Below are positions 44,048 through 54,001 of a DNA stretch of 64,000 nt, one piece after another. Made by a program: the position numbers and the translations under genes. The notes beneath the pieces were generated by a model. The model did not search any database and was not told the origin of the DNA. It saw only the letters and a program-made list of their open reading frames with translations. Position 1 is the first letter of the stretch. Each line of letters starts with the position of its first letter. Origin of the DNA: Desulfamplus sp964425195 (GTDB lineage Bacteria > Desulfobacterota > Desulfobacteria > Desulfobacterales > Desulfobacteraceae); contig CAYRLG010000012.1 of the NCBI GenBank assembly GCA_964425195.1, forward strand, positions 46,453 through 110,452. The letters run 5' to 3'.

Positions 44048-47000
44048 ATGAAACACATAGAAAAGTCTACAGGTTTGTTGGTTGCTTATATTATATTTGG
44101 GCTTCTTTTTATCTATTGTGCCAATGTATTTGCTGAAACAGACAGAGAGAAAGCCTCTTTTACTGACGAATATCATCAAAATTATTTAAACCCCACTCGG
44201 GCTGGAATGTTAAGAACAAAAACTGTTGATGAACAAGGTTATACTGTATGGCAAACTTCTGGTACTTCGTATTGCTCTTTTAGTGACCATGAAATAACAA
44301 TAGAAATCGATGTTGATCCTCAAAAGATAACAGAACTTAGCCTCATTATTAATGCCTATGATGTTGATTATGCTTCAGAAGCTTGTTCAAATGGACCTGA
44401 GGTGGATAAGGTTTATGTAAATGGTGAGTATGTTGGAATATTGAGAGGCGCAAATGATTCTTGGAGCACTACAAGGTTTTCTATAAACCCTTCTGCTTTA
44501 GTCGAGGGAAATAATTTAATATATATAGACACCGATGCCCCTAATACAGGTTGCTGGTGTGTTGGAATAGGCTATGCTGCTATTAGAGGACGTGCCGGAG
44601 AATTTAAAGTTGAAGAGGTGACACCTAAAAATAAGGCTGTGAATGTTGACTGGGAATCTCCTAACATAACCGTTCTATTTGATTCTGAGGTTGACTCTTC
44701 TACAGTCAATAATTCTACATTTATTGTTCAAACAGATTGGGGTTCAGATATATTTTCTGGTTCTTTTGATATAAATGGCAATAAAATAACATTTATACCC
44801 GATTCTAATCTTCCTGACACAGGTAGAAAAATTAAGGTTACATTAATAAGTGGTACAAATGGTATTAAGTCTAAAGATGGAGGAGTGCTTTCAAGTGATT
44901 ACTCATGGACTTTTTCTACTATGCCTAATTTAAATGTAAGCATAATACCCGTACAGGTTGTTGAAGATGTAAATCTTGTCCATAACAAGCCCGCTGTAGT
45001 AAGGGTAAAAGCTGAGTGGAGCGATTTAAACAGTGATGTTACAGAACTTCCTGCAAAAGTAACTATACAGTATGGTAGTAGTTCTCAGTTTTCAAGAGAT
45101 TTTACATTTTACCATGCAGAACTTGAAACTGCTTCTGCCCAGTATAAAAGAAGGGGAAGATCTGCAAATTTTTACAGTGCAAATGGAGAAGTTCCTATAA
45201 TTGACAACCCTGGCTCTTATAGCATTAAAGCAATTGTAGAACCGTCTGGTCAGACTATTTCTGTACCTAAAACATTTGAGGCTGAAAAAACTGTTGGTGT
45301 TAATATGTATAAAATAGGATATACTGACCAAACTGTTAATTTTAGAACAAGATATGTCCCAATTAGTGTTGGTGGTTGGGTTGCTGGACAGACACGGGAT
45401 ATTGCTGCTATGGCATCCGCTAGTGATGCAAAACTTAGGGCGGTTTATCCACTTGCAAGAACAACTCCAAGAATTGACACAACAGTAATGCAGATGTCAG
45501 AGCCATGGGTTTTAAAGGTAAAACGTATATTAAGGTCTCTTGCTGCGACAAATTACCTTGGTCCTTATAATGTTGTTGTGGGGGTTGTGCCAGCAGCATG
45601 GCTTTTAAACGAAATACAGGCAGTTGGTGTACATGCAAACTTTGTGGCTGGTATAACAACTTACGCTGTTCTTGTTGCAGATACCGCAATTGCTACTATA
45701 GCACCTCATGAAATAGGGCATGTATTAGGTTTAGAGCATAGTCCCGCTACCTACTCAATAGTAGGTTATGACACTGCCCGAGATTTGTATATTAATACTG
45801 ATATAAAAGGAAATAGAGCTTATCAATTTGATCTTATGGATGAATATGTAGCCTCTTTTCCTTCCGGGGCTGTTTGGATTACAAAAGGAGTGTATGAGCA
45901 ACTTCAGGGAGTATTAACTGCGAGATCTTCAAGGAATTTAAAATCTTCTGTACGAGCATCATCAGAGTCAATTTTAGTTGTTTCAGGGGAAATTTCAATC
46001 AAAAACGGTGTTGAGTCTATTGATATTGAGTCAATCAATATTCTTGATAATCCAACTTCTGACTTGAATTATGGTACCACAGGTAACTATTCTGTCGTGC
46101 TTGAAGATAGTTTAGGTATAGAGCTTGAATCTATCTCATTCACTCCTGAGTTTGAAACAGGAACAGACGGTAATCAATATGCACAACTCCTTGCAGTTAT
46201 ACCTTATAATCCTCTGACAGCGAAGGTGAAGATTAAAAATGGGGCAAATATTTTGCACTCTCTAAGCCCGTCATCAAACGCTCCTTCGGTTGATATAGTC
46301 ACTCCAGTTGAGGGTGGATCGTACAGTGGACAACTACAATTAGTATGGCAAATAAACGATTTTGATTCAGATGTTCTTAATACTGCTATTTTGTTTAGTA
46401 GTGACGATGGATTAACATGGGATTTGATAGCAAGCAATATTGCTACTACAAATTATATATTTGACACTTCAAAATTTCCTAACACAGATACTTGTAGAGT
46501 AAAGTTTATTGTCAATGATGGATTTAACACAACAGAAAAGGTCTCTGGAAAATTCACACTTAGTAATGCACCATCTGTAATAGCAACCATGCCCTCCACA
46601 AATCAATCAGATGTCCCTATAACAGATGTTGTATCAATTTTATTTTCTGATTTCATTGATAGCTCAACTATCAATTCACAGACAATAGTTGTTAAAGATG
46701 TTTATTGGAACACTATTTCCGGAGTTATTACTTATGATAATGATTTGAAAGAAGCTATATTTAAACCAAATAAACTATTTTCTCCAACAACAAACTACAC
46801 AGTTACAGTATCTACTGGGGTAAAAAATATAAAAGGTAATTCTATTATCTCGGATTACTCTTGGTCTTTTTCCACTGGTAAATCTACAGTACCTATTGGA
46901 GTAGTTAGTGTCACTCCTCCTCCTAACTCTAATTCTGTCCCTCTGAACTCATTGATTTCTGCTACTTTCGATTCTCCGTTAGATTTGGCATCTTTAAACG

Positions 47001-48247
47001 ACTCTATAGTAGTTACTGATACCCAAGGTAATCAAATATCTGGTACAATTTCCAATAATATAACCTTAAATTCACTATTTTTTAAACCAACTACCAATCT
47101 TTTCCCAAATACAGTTTACAATGCTGTAATTAAGCAGAGCGTGAAAGATACTTCTGGAAATACTTTGGGAAATGAGTTTCAGTGGTCTTTTATGACTGGA
47201 GATACTGCTTCAAATGGGCTTAGATTTACAGGTAACTACAGTGATTCTGCTGATGATCTTAACAGTGATGGTTTGTGGGATCAGCTCACTATTAATGTTG
47301 AGGTTGAAGTAAATAAAGGTAGTTCATATAACCTAAACGGAAGACTTTTAGATAGTCTTGGAGGAGAAATTGGGTGGGCTTCTACAGCTAATACATACTT
47401 AGATGAGGGAATAAATCTGCTCAAACTTGTTTTTGCAAGTGATAATATAAGAAGCAATGGTGTATCAGGCCCATATACGCTCGCTGATTTGCAGTTTTAT
47501 GAGGTTTATAACGTTACTAATGACCTTTGGTTAAGTGAAGCCTATAACACTTTTCCTTATGATGTGACAATATTTGATTCAGAGTTAAATCTTACTGCTA
47601 TTCCTGATATAAGTCTGCGTTATGGAGAGTCTAAAGATAATGTGTTTAACCTTAAAGACTACGCTTCTCATAAAAACCTTCCTGTGGATCAGATTTCATT
47701 TGTTATTGATATAAATACAGCTCCTCAATGCGGAGTAAGTATAGACAACGATAGCAATATTGATGTAAATCCAGATTCAGGTTGGTTTGGTTTCAGTGAT
47801 ATCACAATAAAAGCTGTAGGAGGAGGGGCTACTGCAAGAGATACTTTTAGAGTAACTGTTGCAAAGCTGGATATAGAAAAGCCCGATATACAAAAGGCAT
47901 TAATTGATGATTCAGTATATATAGTAGAGACAGGTCATGCTGCACATATCTATGGTTCAACATCAAATAATAATATTGTTTTACAAGCTGGGTCAATGGC
48001 GAAGGTGTTAAATTGTCCTGGTAAAACGACCATTACTATTCAGTCTAATTCTGGTCTGTTTACAGTATCGAGGTCTGGTGCAATGGTCACCTTTAAAGGC
48101 AGTGATGAAACATTATTAAAAATACCTGCTACAAAAACGGCTAAATCTATTGTATTTGATGATAGAACTTTTAGTTTAGTGATTGATTCAGGCGCTATAA
48201 TTCTTAATAGTCAAATAGTAGGGCTAAATAGTGCTTCAATTGAATAA
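44048..48247 (+). CDS. Large exported metzincin-like protein with Ig-like (Big_5) domains
   Basis: A 1399-aa protein with a signal peptide (hydrophobic stretch about 9-29, FAETD processing region). An N-terminal beta region leads to a first Big_5/SbsA-like module (about 192-295, VTPKNKAVNVDW...WTFST). A region up to 660 carries HEIGHVLGLEH at residues 554-564 (HExxHxxGxxH), the metzincin zinc signature, so this is a likely secreted metallopeptidase. Two further Big_5 modules (about 842-945 and 955-1055) and a C-terminal beta region follow. No anchor or LPXTG is visible. AAGGAGAT gives the ATG. It lies inside the PrkA-YeaH-SpoVR region, and whether it is part of that system is uncertain. A Met-turn residue was not identified. 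Confidence 0.75.
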   Translation: MKHIEKSTGLLVAYIIFGLLFIYCANVFAETDREKASFTDEYHQNYLNPTRAGMLRTKTVDEQGYTVWQTSGTSYCSFSDHEITIEIDVDPQKITELSLIINAYDVDYASEACSNGPEVDKVYVNGEYVGILRGANDSWSTTRFSINPSALVEGNNLIYIDTDAPNTGCWCVGIGYAAIRGRAGEFKVEEVTPKNKAVNVDWESPNITVLFDSEVDSSTVNNSTFIVQTDWGSDIFSGSFDINGNKITFIPDSNLPDTGRKIKVTLISGTNGIKSKDGGVLSSDYSWTFSTMPNLNVSIIPVQVVEDVNLVHNKPAVVRVKAEWSDLNSDVTELPAKVTIQYGSSSQFSRDFTFYHAELETASAQYKRRGRSANFYSANGEVPIIDNPGSYSIKAIVEPSGQTISVPKTFEAEKTVGVNMYKIGYTDQTVNFRTRYVPISVGGWVAGQTRDIAAMASASDAKLRAVYPLARTTPRIDTTVMQMSEPWVLKVKRILRSLAATNYLGPYNVVVGVVPAAWLLNEIQAVGVHANFVAGITTYAVLVADTAIATIAPHEIGHVLGLEHSPATYSIVGYDTARDLYINTDIKGNRAYQFDLMDEYVASFPSGAVWITKGVYEQLQGVLTARSSRNLKSSVRASSESILVVSGEISIKNGVESIDIESINILDNPTSDLNYGTTGNYSVVLEDSLGIELESISFTPEFETGTDGNQYAQLLAVIPYNPLTAKVKIKNGANILHSLSPSSNAPSVDIVTPVEGGSYSGQLQLVWQINDFDSDVLNTAILFSSDDGLTWDLIASNIATTNYIFDTSKFPNTDTCRVKFIVNDGFNTTEKVSGKFTLSNAPSVIATMPSTNQSDVPITDVVSILFSDFIDSSTINSQTIVVKDVYWNTISGVITYDNDLKEAIFKPNKLFSPTTNYTVTVSTGVKNIKGNSIISDYSWSFSTGKSTVPIGVVSVTPPPNSNSVPLNSLISATFDSPLDLASLNDSIVVTDTQGNQISGTISNNITLNSLFFKPTTNLFPNTVYNAVIKQSVKDTSGNTLGNEFQWSFMTGDTASNGLRFTGNYSDSADDLNSDGLWDQLTINVEVEVNKGSSYNLNGRLLDSLGGEIGWASTANTYLDEGINLLKLVFASDNIRSNGVSGPYTLADLQFYEVYNVTNDLWLSEAYNTFPYDVTIFDSELNLTAIPDISLRYGESKDNVFNLKDYASHKNLPVDQISFVIDINTAPQCGVSIDNDSNIDVNPDSGWFGFSDITIKAVGGGATARDTFRVTVAKLDIEKPDIQKALIDDSVYIVETGHAAHIYGSTSNNNIVLQAGSMAKVLNCPGKTTITIQSNSGLFTVSRSGAMVTFKGSDETLLKIPATKTAKSIVFDDRTFSLVIDSGAIILNSQIVGLNSASIE

Positions 48248-48327
48248 ATCACTGTAAGTTATCTAAAAAACGATTAATTAACTATATTTTTTAAATAGTA
48301 AGAGAAAACAGATATTCTAAAATAATA

Positions 48328-48357
48328 TAAGGGACAGATAACAATTTCTGTCCCTTA
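48328..48357 (+). terminator. Strong hairpin after the metzincin-like gene
   Basis: TAAGGGACAGA (48328-48338) pairs perfectly with TCTGTCCCTTA (48347-48357) around an 8-nt loop. Only ACTAATTTG follows, so it may be a terminator with a poor U-tract or an mRNA-end stabiliser, in the spacer before the Fe-S gene. Confidence 0.6.
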
Positions 48358-48385
48358 CTAATTTGTTTATAAGAAAGAGAGCTAT

Positions 48386-49198
48386 ATGAAATATCCCGAT
48401 CAGATAGATTTATTGAGTAGAGAGATAATTTATAAGTCTTTGGATTTTGGAGCATCTCTTGCTGGTATTGCCAATATTGAGGATTTAAAGTTATCTCCAT
48501 CTCATGTAATTGCAGATAAATTGCCACTATTTGGAGGGGTAGGTACAAAAGAGGTTGAAGAAAAAAAGCATGGGCAAGTTAGGTGGGTTGATAGTGCCTA
48601 TTCAGCAGTTGTGATAGCTTTAGAGCATCCAAAAGAGAGACCAGAGTTGGATTGGTGGGTTAAAGGATTGCAAGGCGGTACTATTGGTAATTTAAAACTT
48701 ATATCAATCTTATCTAAACTTGGCAATTGGTTAGAAAAAGAGAAGGGAATTCAATCAATAAAACCCGCCTACCATATTGAACATGGTGCAGTATATATGA
48801 AAGATGCTGCTGTGCTTGCTGGTCTTGGATGTATTGGGAAGAACAACATGCTTGTGACGCCTCAATTTGGTTCAAGGGTGCGTCTTAGAGTTATGATGAT
48901 AGATGTAAATATCCCTTCAATTGGAAAAATAGACTTTGATCCATGTTCTGGTTGTAAAGAGTATTGCACAAAAGTATGCCCTCAGTTAGCATTTGATAAA
49001 CAGATATATTCACCAGAAGAATTTGGACAAAATGAGCTTCCCGGTAGAACTGGCTTTTATAACCGCATTCAGTGCAACATACAGATGGAAAATGACATTC
49101 TCAATGGAACCGAATCTGTTGTTAATATAGATGGTAGCAGTATAACAGGAAAAGAGGTAAGATATTGCAGATTATGTGAATTTGCATGTATATGTTAA
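48386..49198 (+). CDS. Double [4Fe-4S] protein, QueG-like
   Basis: A 270-aa protein resembling the epoxyqueuosine reductase (QueG) family at its second half. The order is a helical N-terminal region, then AVLAGLGCIGKNNMLVTPQFGSRVR (near residues 138-163), then a ferredoxin-like domain with CSGCKEYCTKVCP (near 192-205), CNIQM, and CRLCEFACIC at the extreme C-terminus. These can ligate two [4Fe-4S] clusters. True QueG is longer (about 350-380 aa), so a cobalamin-dependent tRNA reaction is not assured. It precedes spoVR by 31 bp and probably shares its transcript. Its exact reaction is unknown; a ferredoxin-type reductase partner is equally possible. Confidence 0.6.
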   Translation: MKYPDQIDLLSREIIYKSLDFGASLAGIANIEDLKLSPSHVIADKLPLFGGVGTKEVEEKKHGQVRWVDSAYSAVVIALEHPKERPELDWWVKGLQGGTIGNLKLISILSKLGNWLEKEKGIQSIKPAYHIEHGAVYMKDAAVLAGLGCIGKNNMLVTPQFGSRVRLRVMMIDVNIPSIGKIDFDPCSGCKEYCTKVCPQLAFDKQIYSPEEFGQNELPGRTGFYNRIQCNIQMENDILNGTESVVNIDGSSITGKEVRYCRLCEFACIC

Positions 49199-49229
49199 AA
49201 CAGATACTAAAAATAAATGGGGGCATTTC

Positions 49230-50999
49230 ATGGAAATAATAGATCAGCATGTCAAAGGGATCATGGAAGGGTGCAAACAGAGGGCAAAGGATGCAGGACT
49301 CTCTTTTGAAGATGAGTCTCTTGAATACATTGTTACTAACAGAGATATGATAGAGCTTAGTCCTAAGGTTATGATGCCAACGCTGTATGATTACTGGGTT
49401 CATGATGTCAGGGTTATTTCTGGTAAAGGTCTATACGAACTCTATCCAAGCAATCCGTACGAAACAGTTATAAACACAAGACCTCCTATCTCTTTTTATA
49501 ATGATAACAATCCAGATTGGCTCAATGTGATGATCTTTTACCATGTTTTGGCTCACATTGATTTTTTTCAAAATAACCTCTTTTTTAAACACACATGGGA
49601 TTACGATTTTAATGGTCAGGCACTTGCTGATAAACGTCTTATTGCAAAATACCGTTCTGAAAAGGGTAGGTGGGTAGATTACGTTATTGAGTTTGCAAGA
49701 GGTATTGACAACCTTGTAGGATATCACGAAGCTGTATCTGATGCTGTTAAACATGACTCTACAAGGGTAATGGGAAAACTCGACTACTATTTTGATGTTT
49801 TTCTCCAAAAAGAAAAGAAGGTCAATCAAAACGAATATCTCAAAGAGATAGCTCGTTACAACCGACTGGGAACGATAAATTCAGAAAAAAGTGAGGGGGT
49901 TGCAAAGCGAGGCTCTGAAATATTTGTAGTTGTAGAAGAGAATTTTTTCATAGATGTTAGAATTAAGTACCCTGAGTTTGATACTTTTTATGCAAAATAT
50001 GTTGAAAAAAAAGATAATGTCCGCATGGATGTGATGCAGTACATTATGAGATACTCCTCTTTTCTTGAGAAAGAGGAGAACGAATGGATGAAATCTATAA
50101 TTGAGATTGTACGTAATACATCAATCTTTTTTCAGCCTCAAATAAGAACCAAAATTATGAATGAGGGGTGGGCAAGTATTTGGCATGAGATGCTCTTTAT
50201 GAGAGATGACAGAATCAAAGGGCATGAGGTCGATTTTGCCAAAGTCAACGCTGGAGTTACAGCAATGCCAAAGGTAGGATTAAATCCTTATGCACTTGGT
50301 ATGCGTCTTTTTTACCATATAATGGATATGGAAGAGCGTGGTTGTTACTCATGGGAGTATATAAATCTCCATGATGAGTTAAAACGGAAAAAATTTAATT
50401 TATATGAGTCAGATAACTCTTTAATGCAAGATAATTCAAATGAAGAGAGTAAAAAACGAGGATTTGATCGTATATTTTCAATAAGAGAGAACCTGTGTGA
50501 TTTTTCTTTTATTAACAGTTATATAGATCAAGAGTTTATGGATAAACATAAGCTCTTTGTCTCAGGTAAGCGGTTGAACAGAGAGAGAATGTCATGGCAA
50601 TACTATATTAAATCTCGTAAAGCAGAGGATTACAAGGAGATGCTTACCGATACACTATATCATCCACCTGTAATCTATGTAAATGAAGAGAAGACAGCTC
50701 AAGGACCGCTCTATTTAGTGCATAAATTTGAAGGTAAACCACTTAAGATTGATTATATTGAAAACACAATGATAGGTATTGAGTTCCTTTGGGGAAGTTC
50801 TGTTCGACTTGAGACCAGTGAACCATACCTACCTAAAGAGACATCTAATCAAAAATTTGTCAATTATTGGAATCCTCCTTCACCATCACCAGCTGGCGGG
50901 GCAGCGTCTCAAGCAACAGAAGAAAAAAAGCCGATTGAATGGAGACGGGTACTGTATATAATGGAAAACCGAAAGCTGATTAAAAGGGAGATAAATTGA
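49230..50999 (+). CDS. spoVR: SpoVR family protein
   Basis: A 589-aa protein. The segments SPKVMMPTLYDYWVHDVR, NYNPDWLNVMIFYHVLAH-like NNNPDWLNVMIFYHVLAH, RTKIMNEGWASIWHEMLF and VNAGVTAMPKVGLNPYALG are typical of the SpoVR/YcgB family, which operates in the stress and spore-cortex pathway with PrkA and YeaH. I choose ATG 49230, since GGGGG lies seven bases before it, over an in-frame ATG upstream that overlaps the Fe-S gene. Its stop lies next to the start of a second PrkA-like gene. A hydrophilic linker (about 395-420, LMQDNSNEESKKRG) precedes the C-terminal part. The function of the family is still not defined biochemically. Confidence 0.9.
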   Translation: MEIIDQHVKGIMEGCKQRAKDAGLSFEDESLEYIVTNRDMIELSPKVMMPTLYDYWVHDVRVISGKGLYELYPSNPYETVINTRPPISFYNDNNPDWLNVMIFYHVLAHIDFFQNNLFFKHTWDYDFNGQALADKRLIAKYRSEKGRWVDYVIEFARGIDNLVGYHEAVSDAVKHDSTRVMGKLDYYFDVFLQKEKKVNQNEYLKEIARYNRLGTINSEKSEGVAKRGSEIFVVVEENFFIDVRIKYPEFDTFYAKYVEKKDNVRMDVMQYIMRYSSFLEKEENEWMKSIIEIVRNTSIFFQPQIRTKIMNEGWASIWHEMLFMRDDRIKGHEVDFAKVNAGVTAMPKVGLNPYALGMRLFYHIMDMEERGCYSWEYINLHDELKRKKFNLYESDNSLMQDNSNEESKKRGFDRIFSIRENLCDFSFINSYIDQEFMDKHKLFVSGKRLNRERMSWQYYIKSRKAEDYKEMLTDTLYHPPVIYVNEEKTAQGPLYLVHKFEGKPLKIDYIENTMIGIEFLWGSSVRLETSEPYLPKETSNQKFVNYWNPPSPSPAGGAASQATEEKKPIEWRRVLYIMENRKLIKREIN

Positions 51000-51001
51000 T
51001 T

Positions 51002-53359
51002 ATGACCACACAATTTCTTATAGAGTATAATAAAACACGTGCTGAAGAGGCTATTCAACTTCTTAATGCTGAAATAGGAGATTATGAGAGATTAAAGCCA
51101 ATAACATTTACAAGTTTCCTTAATCTTGTTGAGGAACGCCCCTCTGAGATGCTGCGTAATGTTTTTCAAGTTTTCCACGATATGATGCAGACACACGTGG
51201 ATGTATCTGAAGATTCTATATTAAATGATCCGGATGAATTCTCTCTTGTTGACTATGATTGTACACGACTTTTTGTTGAAGGTTCAGAAAATCCCTATTT
51301 TACAGACAGATTATTTGCAAATCGCTTGATGAAGCACATGGAGGGTTTGCGTCACGGAACCCAACAGAATAGGATATATATTTTTCATGGTCCTCACGGG
51401 TGTGGTAAAAGTACTTTTTTAAATAATCTTTTAAAAAAATTTGAAGCTTATGCCAACACAGAAGAGGGTATGAGATATGAGGTTGTCTGGAGACTTGATA
51501 TTGAAACACTTGGAGGGCATGGAAGGGCAGAGACTGTTACTGCAATAGAGCGTCTTGTTGATCTCATTGATAAGAGTGAACATAAACCAGATAGCAGCAG
51601 AAGTGATAATAAACTAAGTGATAAAAATAACCAAATTTTTTCAGAGCAGTGTATGGGGGCTGGTTTTAACGCATCACATATAGAGATACCTTGTATATCA
51701 CATGATAACCCTATACTTCTTATTCCTAAAAGCCACAGGCGAAAAATTTTGGATAAACTTATTAAAAATGATGAATTTAAATGGAGGCTTTTTACAGAAA
51801 AACAATATGATTGGGTTTTTAATGAATCATGCTGTACTATATGTGAATCTATTTACCAATCTCTACTTGAGAGATTGGGAGAGCCTTCACGAGTTTTTGA
51901 GATGCTACATGCTCGCCCTTACTATTTTAACCGCAGACTTGGTGCAGGAATAAGCGTATTTAACCCGGGAGATCGTCCTGTTCAGCAAAATGTCATTACT
52001 AACCAAATGGTTCAAAACAGAATTAATAATCTGTTCAGAGATAGTAATGTTATCCATTATGTCTATTCAAGATTTGCAAAAACCAATAACGGTATTTATG
52101 CCCTTATGGATATAAAATCTCATAATGTTGAACGTATGGTTGAGCTTCATAACATAATAAGTGAGGCTGTTCATAAGGTTGAGGATATTGAAGAGAGTGT
52201 TAACTCTCTGTTTTTAGCACTTATGAATCCTGAAGATAAGAATAATATCAAAGATTTTCCATCTTTTTCGGATAGAATTCAGTATATAAATATTCCTTAT
52301 GTCCTTGATGTCAATACAGAGGTGAAGATATACTGTGATATTTTTGGACGCCATATTGAAGATAGTTTTCTGCCGATGGTGATGGAAAATTTTGCAAGGG
52401 TGATTGTATCTTCTCGTTTAAAGGCAAAATCAGAGAGCCTTATGGAGTGGATAAAAAATACCTCAAAATATAGACTTTACTGTGACGAACAACTGATGCT
52501 GTTAAAAATGGAGATATATTCAGGAAAGTTGCCTGAGTGGCTTGACAGTGATGATAGAAAAGCTCTTACAGCAAAAATGTGGAGAAAAATACTTGCAGAG
52601 TCAGAGACTGAGGGCAATAGTGGTTTTTCAGGTAGAGATTCAATAAGGATATTTGACCAATTCTACTCTCGATTTGCAAGAGAAGATAGACTTATAAACA
52701 TGCCTTCACTCTGCTCTTTTTTCAGAAATATGATGAACGAGATGCCGAAAATGATTCCTGATGGTTTTCTCGAATCTCTATTGCGCATGTATGACTACAA
52801 TGTTTTACAGCAAGTAAAGGAGTCGCTCTACTACTATAATGAAGAGCAGATATCAAAAGATATAAAAAACTATATTTCAGCGGTCAACTTTGAAATTGGC
52901 TCGTCCGAAAAGTGTTTTTTTACTAAAGAGGTACTTCATATAACTAATGTATTTCTTGAGAGCATCGAAAACAGACTTTCTGCAGATAATTTCAGCCCTA
53001 TTAAAAGACAAGAGATGCGCCGCGATGTTTTAAAGGAGTACACAACCAACTCCTTAACTCGTGAAATTATGATTGAAGGCAAAGATATCTCTGAAACCAA
53101 ATTATTTATCTCTCTTTATGATATGTATGTTCATAGCCTAAAGAAGAGAGTACTTGAACCTTTTCTCGATAATGACAATTTCAGTCGTGCAATTAAAGAC
53201 TTTGATACATCTAATTTCAAAACTTATGATAAGCGAATTAAAACAGACATCGAATTTCTTATCACAAATATGGTCTCAAAGTTTGGCTATACCCAGCAAG
53301 GTGCAAAAGAGGTATGTATTTATGTAATTGACAGCAATCTTGCTACAAAGTTTAGGTGA
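51002..53359 (+). CDS. Second, divergent PrkA-like AAA+ protein
   Basis: A 785-aa protein with a PrkA-type N-terminal region (FTSFLNLVEERPSEMLRNVFQVFHDMM), a P-loop GPHGCGKS (about residues 130-137), VVWRLDIETLGGHG, and IPYVLDVNTEVKIYC. It is longer than the canonical PrkA (640-690 aa) and shares little obvious similarity with the paralogue at 40547 outside these elements. A hydrophilic insert (about 196-217, DSSRSDNKLSDKNN) sits in the AAA domain. GGGAG precedes both TTG 50996 (5 bases) and ATG 51002 (11 bases); I use the ATG, the TTG being equally possible. Either way it is translationally coupled to spoVR. Whether it phosphorylates proteins is unknown. Confidence 0.8.
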   Translation: MTTQFLIEYNKTRAEEAIQLLNAEIGDYERLKPITFTSFLNLVEERPSEMLRNVFQVFHDMMQTHVDVSEDSILNDPDEFSLVDYDCTRLFVEGSENPYFTDRLFANRLMKHMEGLRHGTQQNRIYIFHGPHGCGKSTFLNNLLKKFEAYANTEEGMRYEVVWRLDIETLGGHGRAETVTAIERLVDLIDKSEHKPDSSRSDNKLSDKNNQIFSEQCMGAGFNASHIEIPCISHDNPILLIPKSHRRKILDKLIKNDEFKWRLFTEKQYDWVFNESCCTICESIYQSLLERLGEPSRVFEMLHARPYYFNRRLGAGISVFNPGDRPVQQNVITNQMVQNRINNLFRDSNVIHYVYSRFAKTNNGIYALMDIKSHNVERMVELHNIISEAVHKVEDIEESVNSLFLALMNPEDKNNIKDFPSFSDRIQYINIPYVLDVNTEVKIYCDIFGRHIEDSFLPMVMENFARVIVSSRLKAKSESLMEWIKNTSKYRLYCDEQLMLLKMEIYSGKLPEWLDSDDRKALTAKMWRKILAESETEGNSGFSGRDSIRIFDQFYSRFAREDRLINMPSLCSFFRNMMNEMPKMIPDGFLESLLRMYDYNVLQQVKESLYYYNEEQISKDIKNYISAVNFEIGSSEKCFFTKEVLHITNVFLESIENRLSADNFSPIKRQEMRRDVLKEYTTNSLTREIMIEGKDISETKLFISLYDMYVHSLKKRVLEPFLDNDNFSRAIKDFDTSNFKTYDKRIKTDIEFLITNMVSKFGYTQQGAKEVCIYVIDSNLATKFR

Positions 53360-53407
53360 AAACGTTAATAGCTTTCTTACAGCTTATTATAGATGTGTTC
53401 TATAAGG

Positions 53408-53836
53408 TTACTTACGTGTAATTCCATCGTGTTGACATACCGGACATCCTTTTGGTCGTCCGGTTCCTGGTGGCTCTTCCCACTCATGATTGCAGGCATC
53501 ACATACAAAAATTCTCTCTCTGATAACAATCTCATAGTTTCCCCCCTCAATCTTGATTGCTTTTCCATTGATAACAGCGTCTGCTATCACCTTTCTGGCA
53601 TTTCTTAGGATTCTTCCAAATGTGGCTCTGGATACAGCCATTAATTTGCCGCCCTCTTCGTGCGACAATCCCTGAAGGTCAGCAAGGCGTATTGCTTCTC
53701 GTTCGTCCACAGTCAACGATACCTCCATTAAATCAAGCATTGGAATTCCTCTGGGTTTAAAATAACTAACTTCAGGTTTATACCCTACCTTTCGACTAAT
53801 TACAGGTCTGACCATACTATTTTCTCTTCTATCCAT
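53408..53836 (-). CDS. DUF134 family HTH protein with zinc ribbon
   Basis: A 142-aa protein. VSYFKPRGIPML near residue 23, a helix-turn-helix LADLQGLSHEEGGKLMAVSRATFGRIL (about 52-78) and a C-terminal zinc ribbon CDAC...CPVC (about 111-137) define DUF134, a family of putative transcriptional regulators. The family often begins with M-x-RP, so MVRPVIS at codon 8 (ATG 53815, with AGAAGAG upstream) is an alternative start. It lies on the minus strand downstream of sat, separated by a terminator, so it is probably transcribed alone. Target genes are not known. Confidence 0.85.
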   Translation of the reverse strand: MDRRENSMVRPVISRKVGYKPEVSYFKPRGIPMLDLMEVSLTVDEREAIRLADLQGLSHEEGGKLMAVSRATFGRILRNARKVIADAVINGKAIKIEGGNYEIVIRERIFVCDACNHEWEEPPGTGRPKGCPVCQHDGITRK

Positions 53837-53912
53837 TATTTCCCAATGGCTATTTATTAATCATTAGCTCTTTTAGGAGATAGTTATCATAAGGTTATCA
53901 TAGAAATGAAAC

Positions 53913-53950
53913 AAAAAAGAGGGTTCTCTTTTACAGAAAACCCCCTTTTT
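53913..53950 (-). terminator. Rho-independent terminator of sat
   Basis: On the minus strand GGGGGTTTTCT pairs with AGAGAACCC (one G-U pair) around TGTAAA, followed by CTTTTTT. It lies about 50 bp after the sat stop. Confidence 0.75.
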
Positions 53951-54001
53951 AATTATAAACAATCAAAACATAAAAATCAGATTTGCTGTTATTTTAGAAT
54001 C

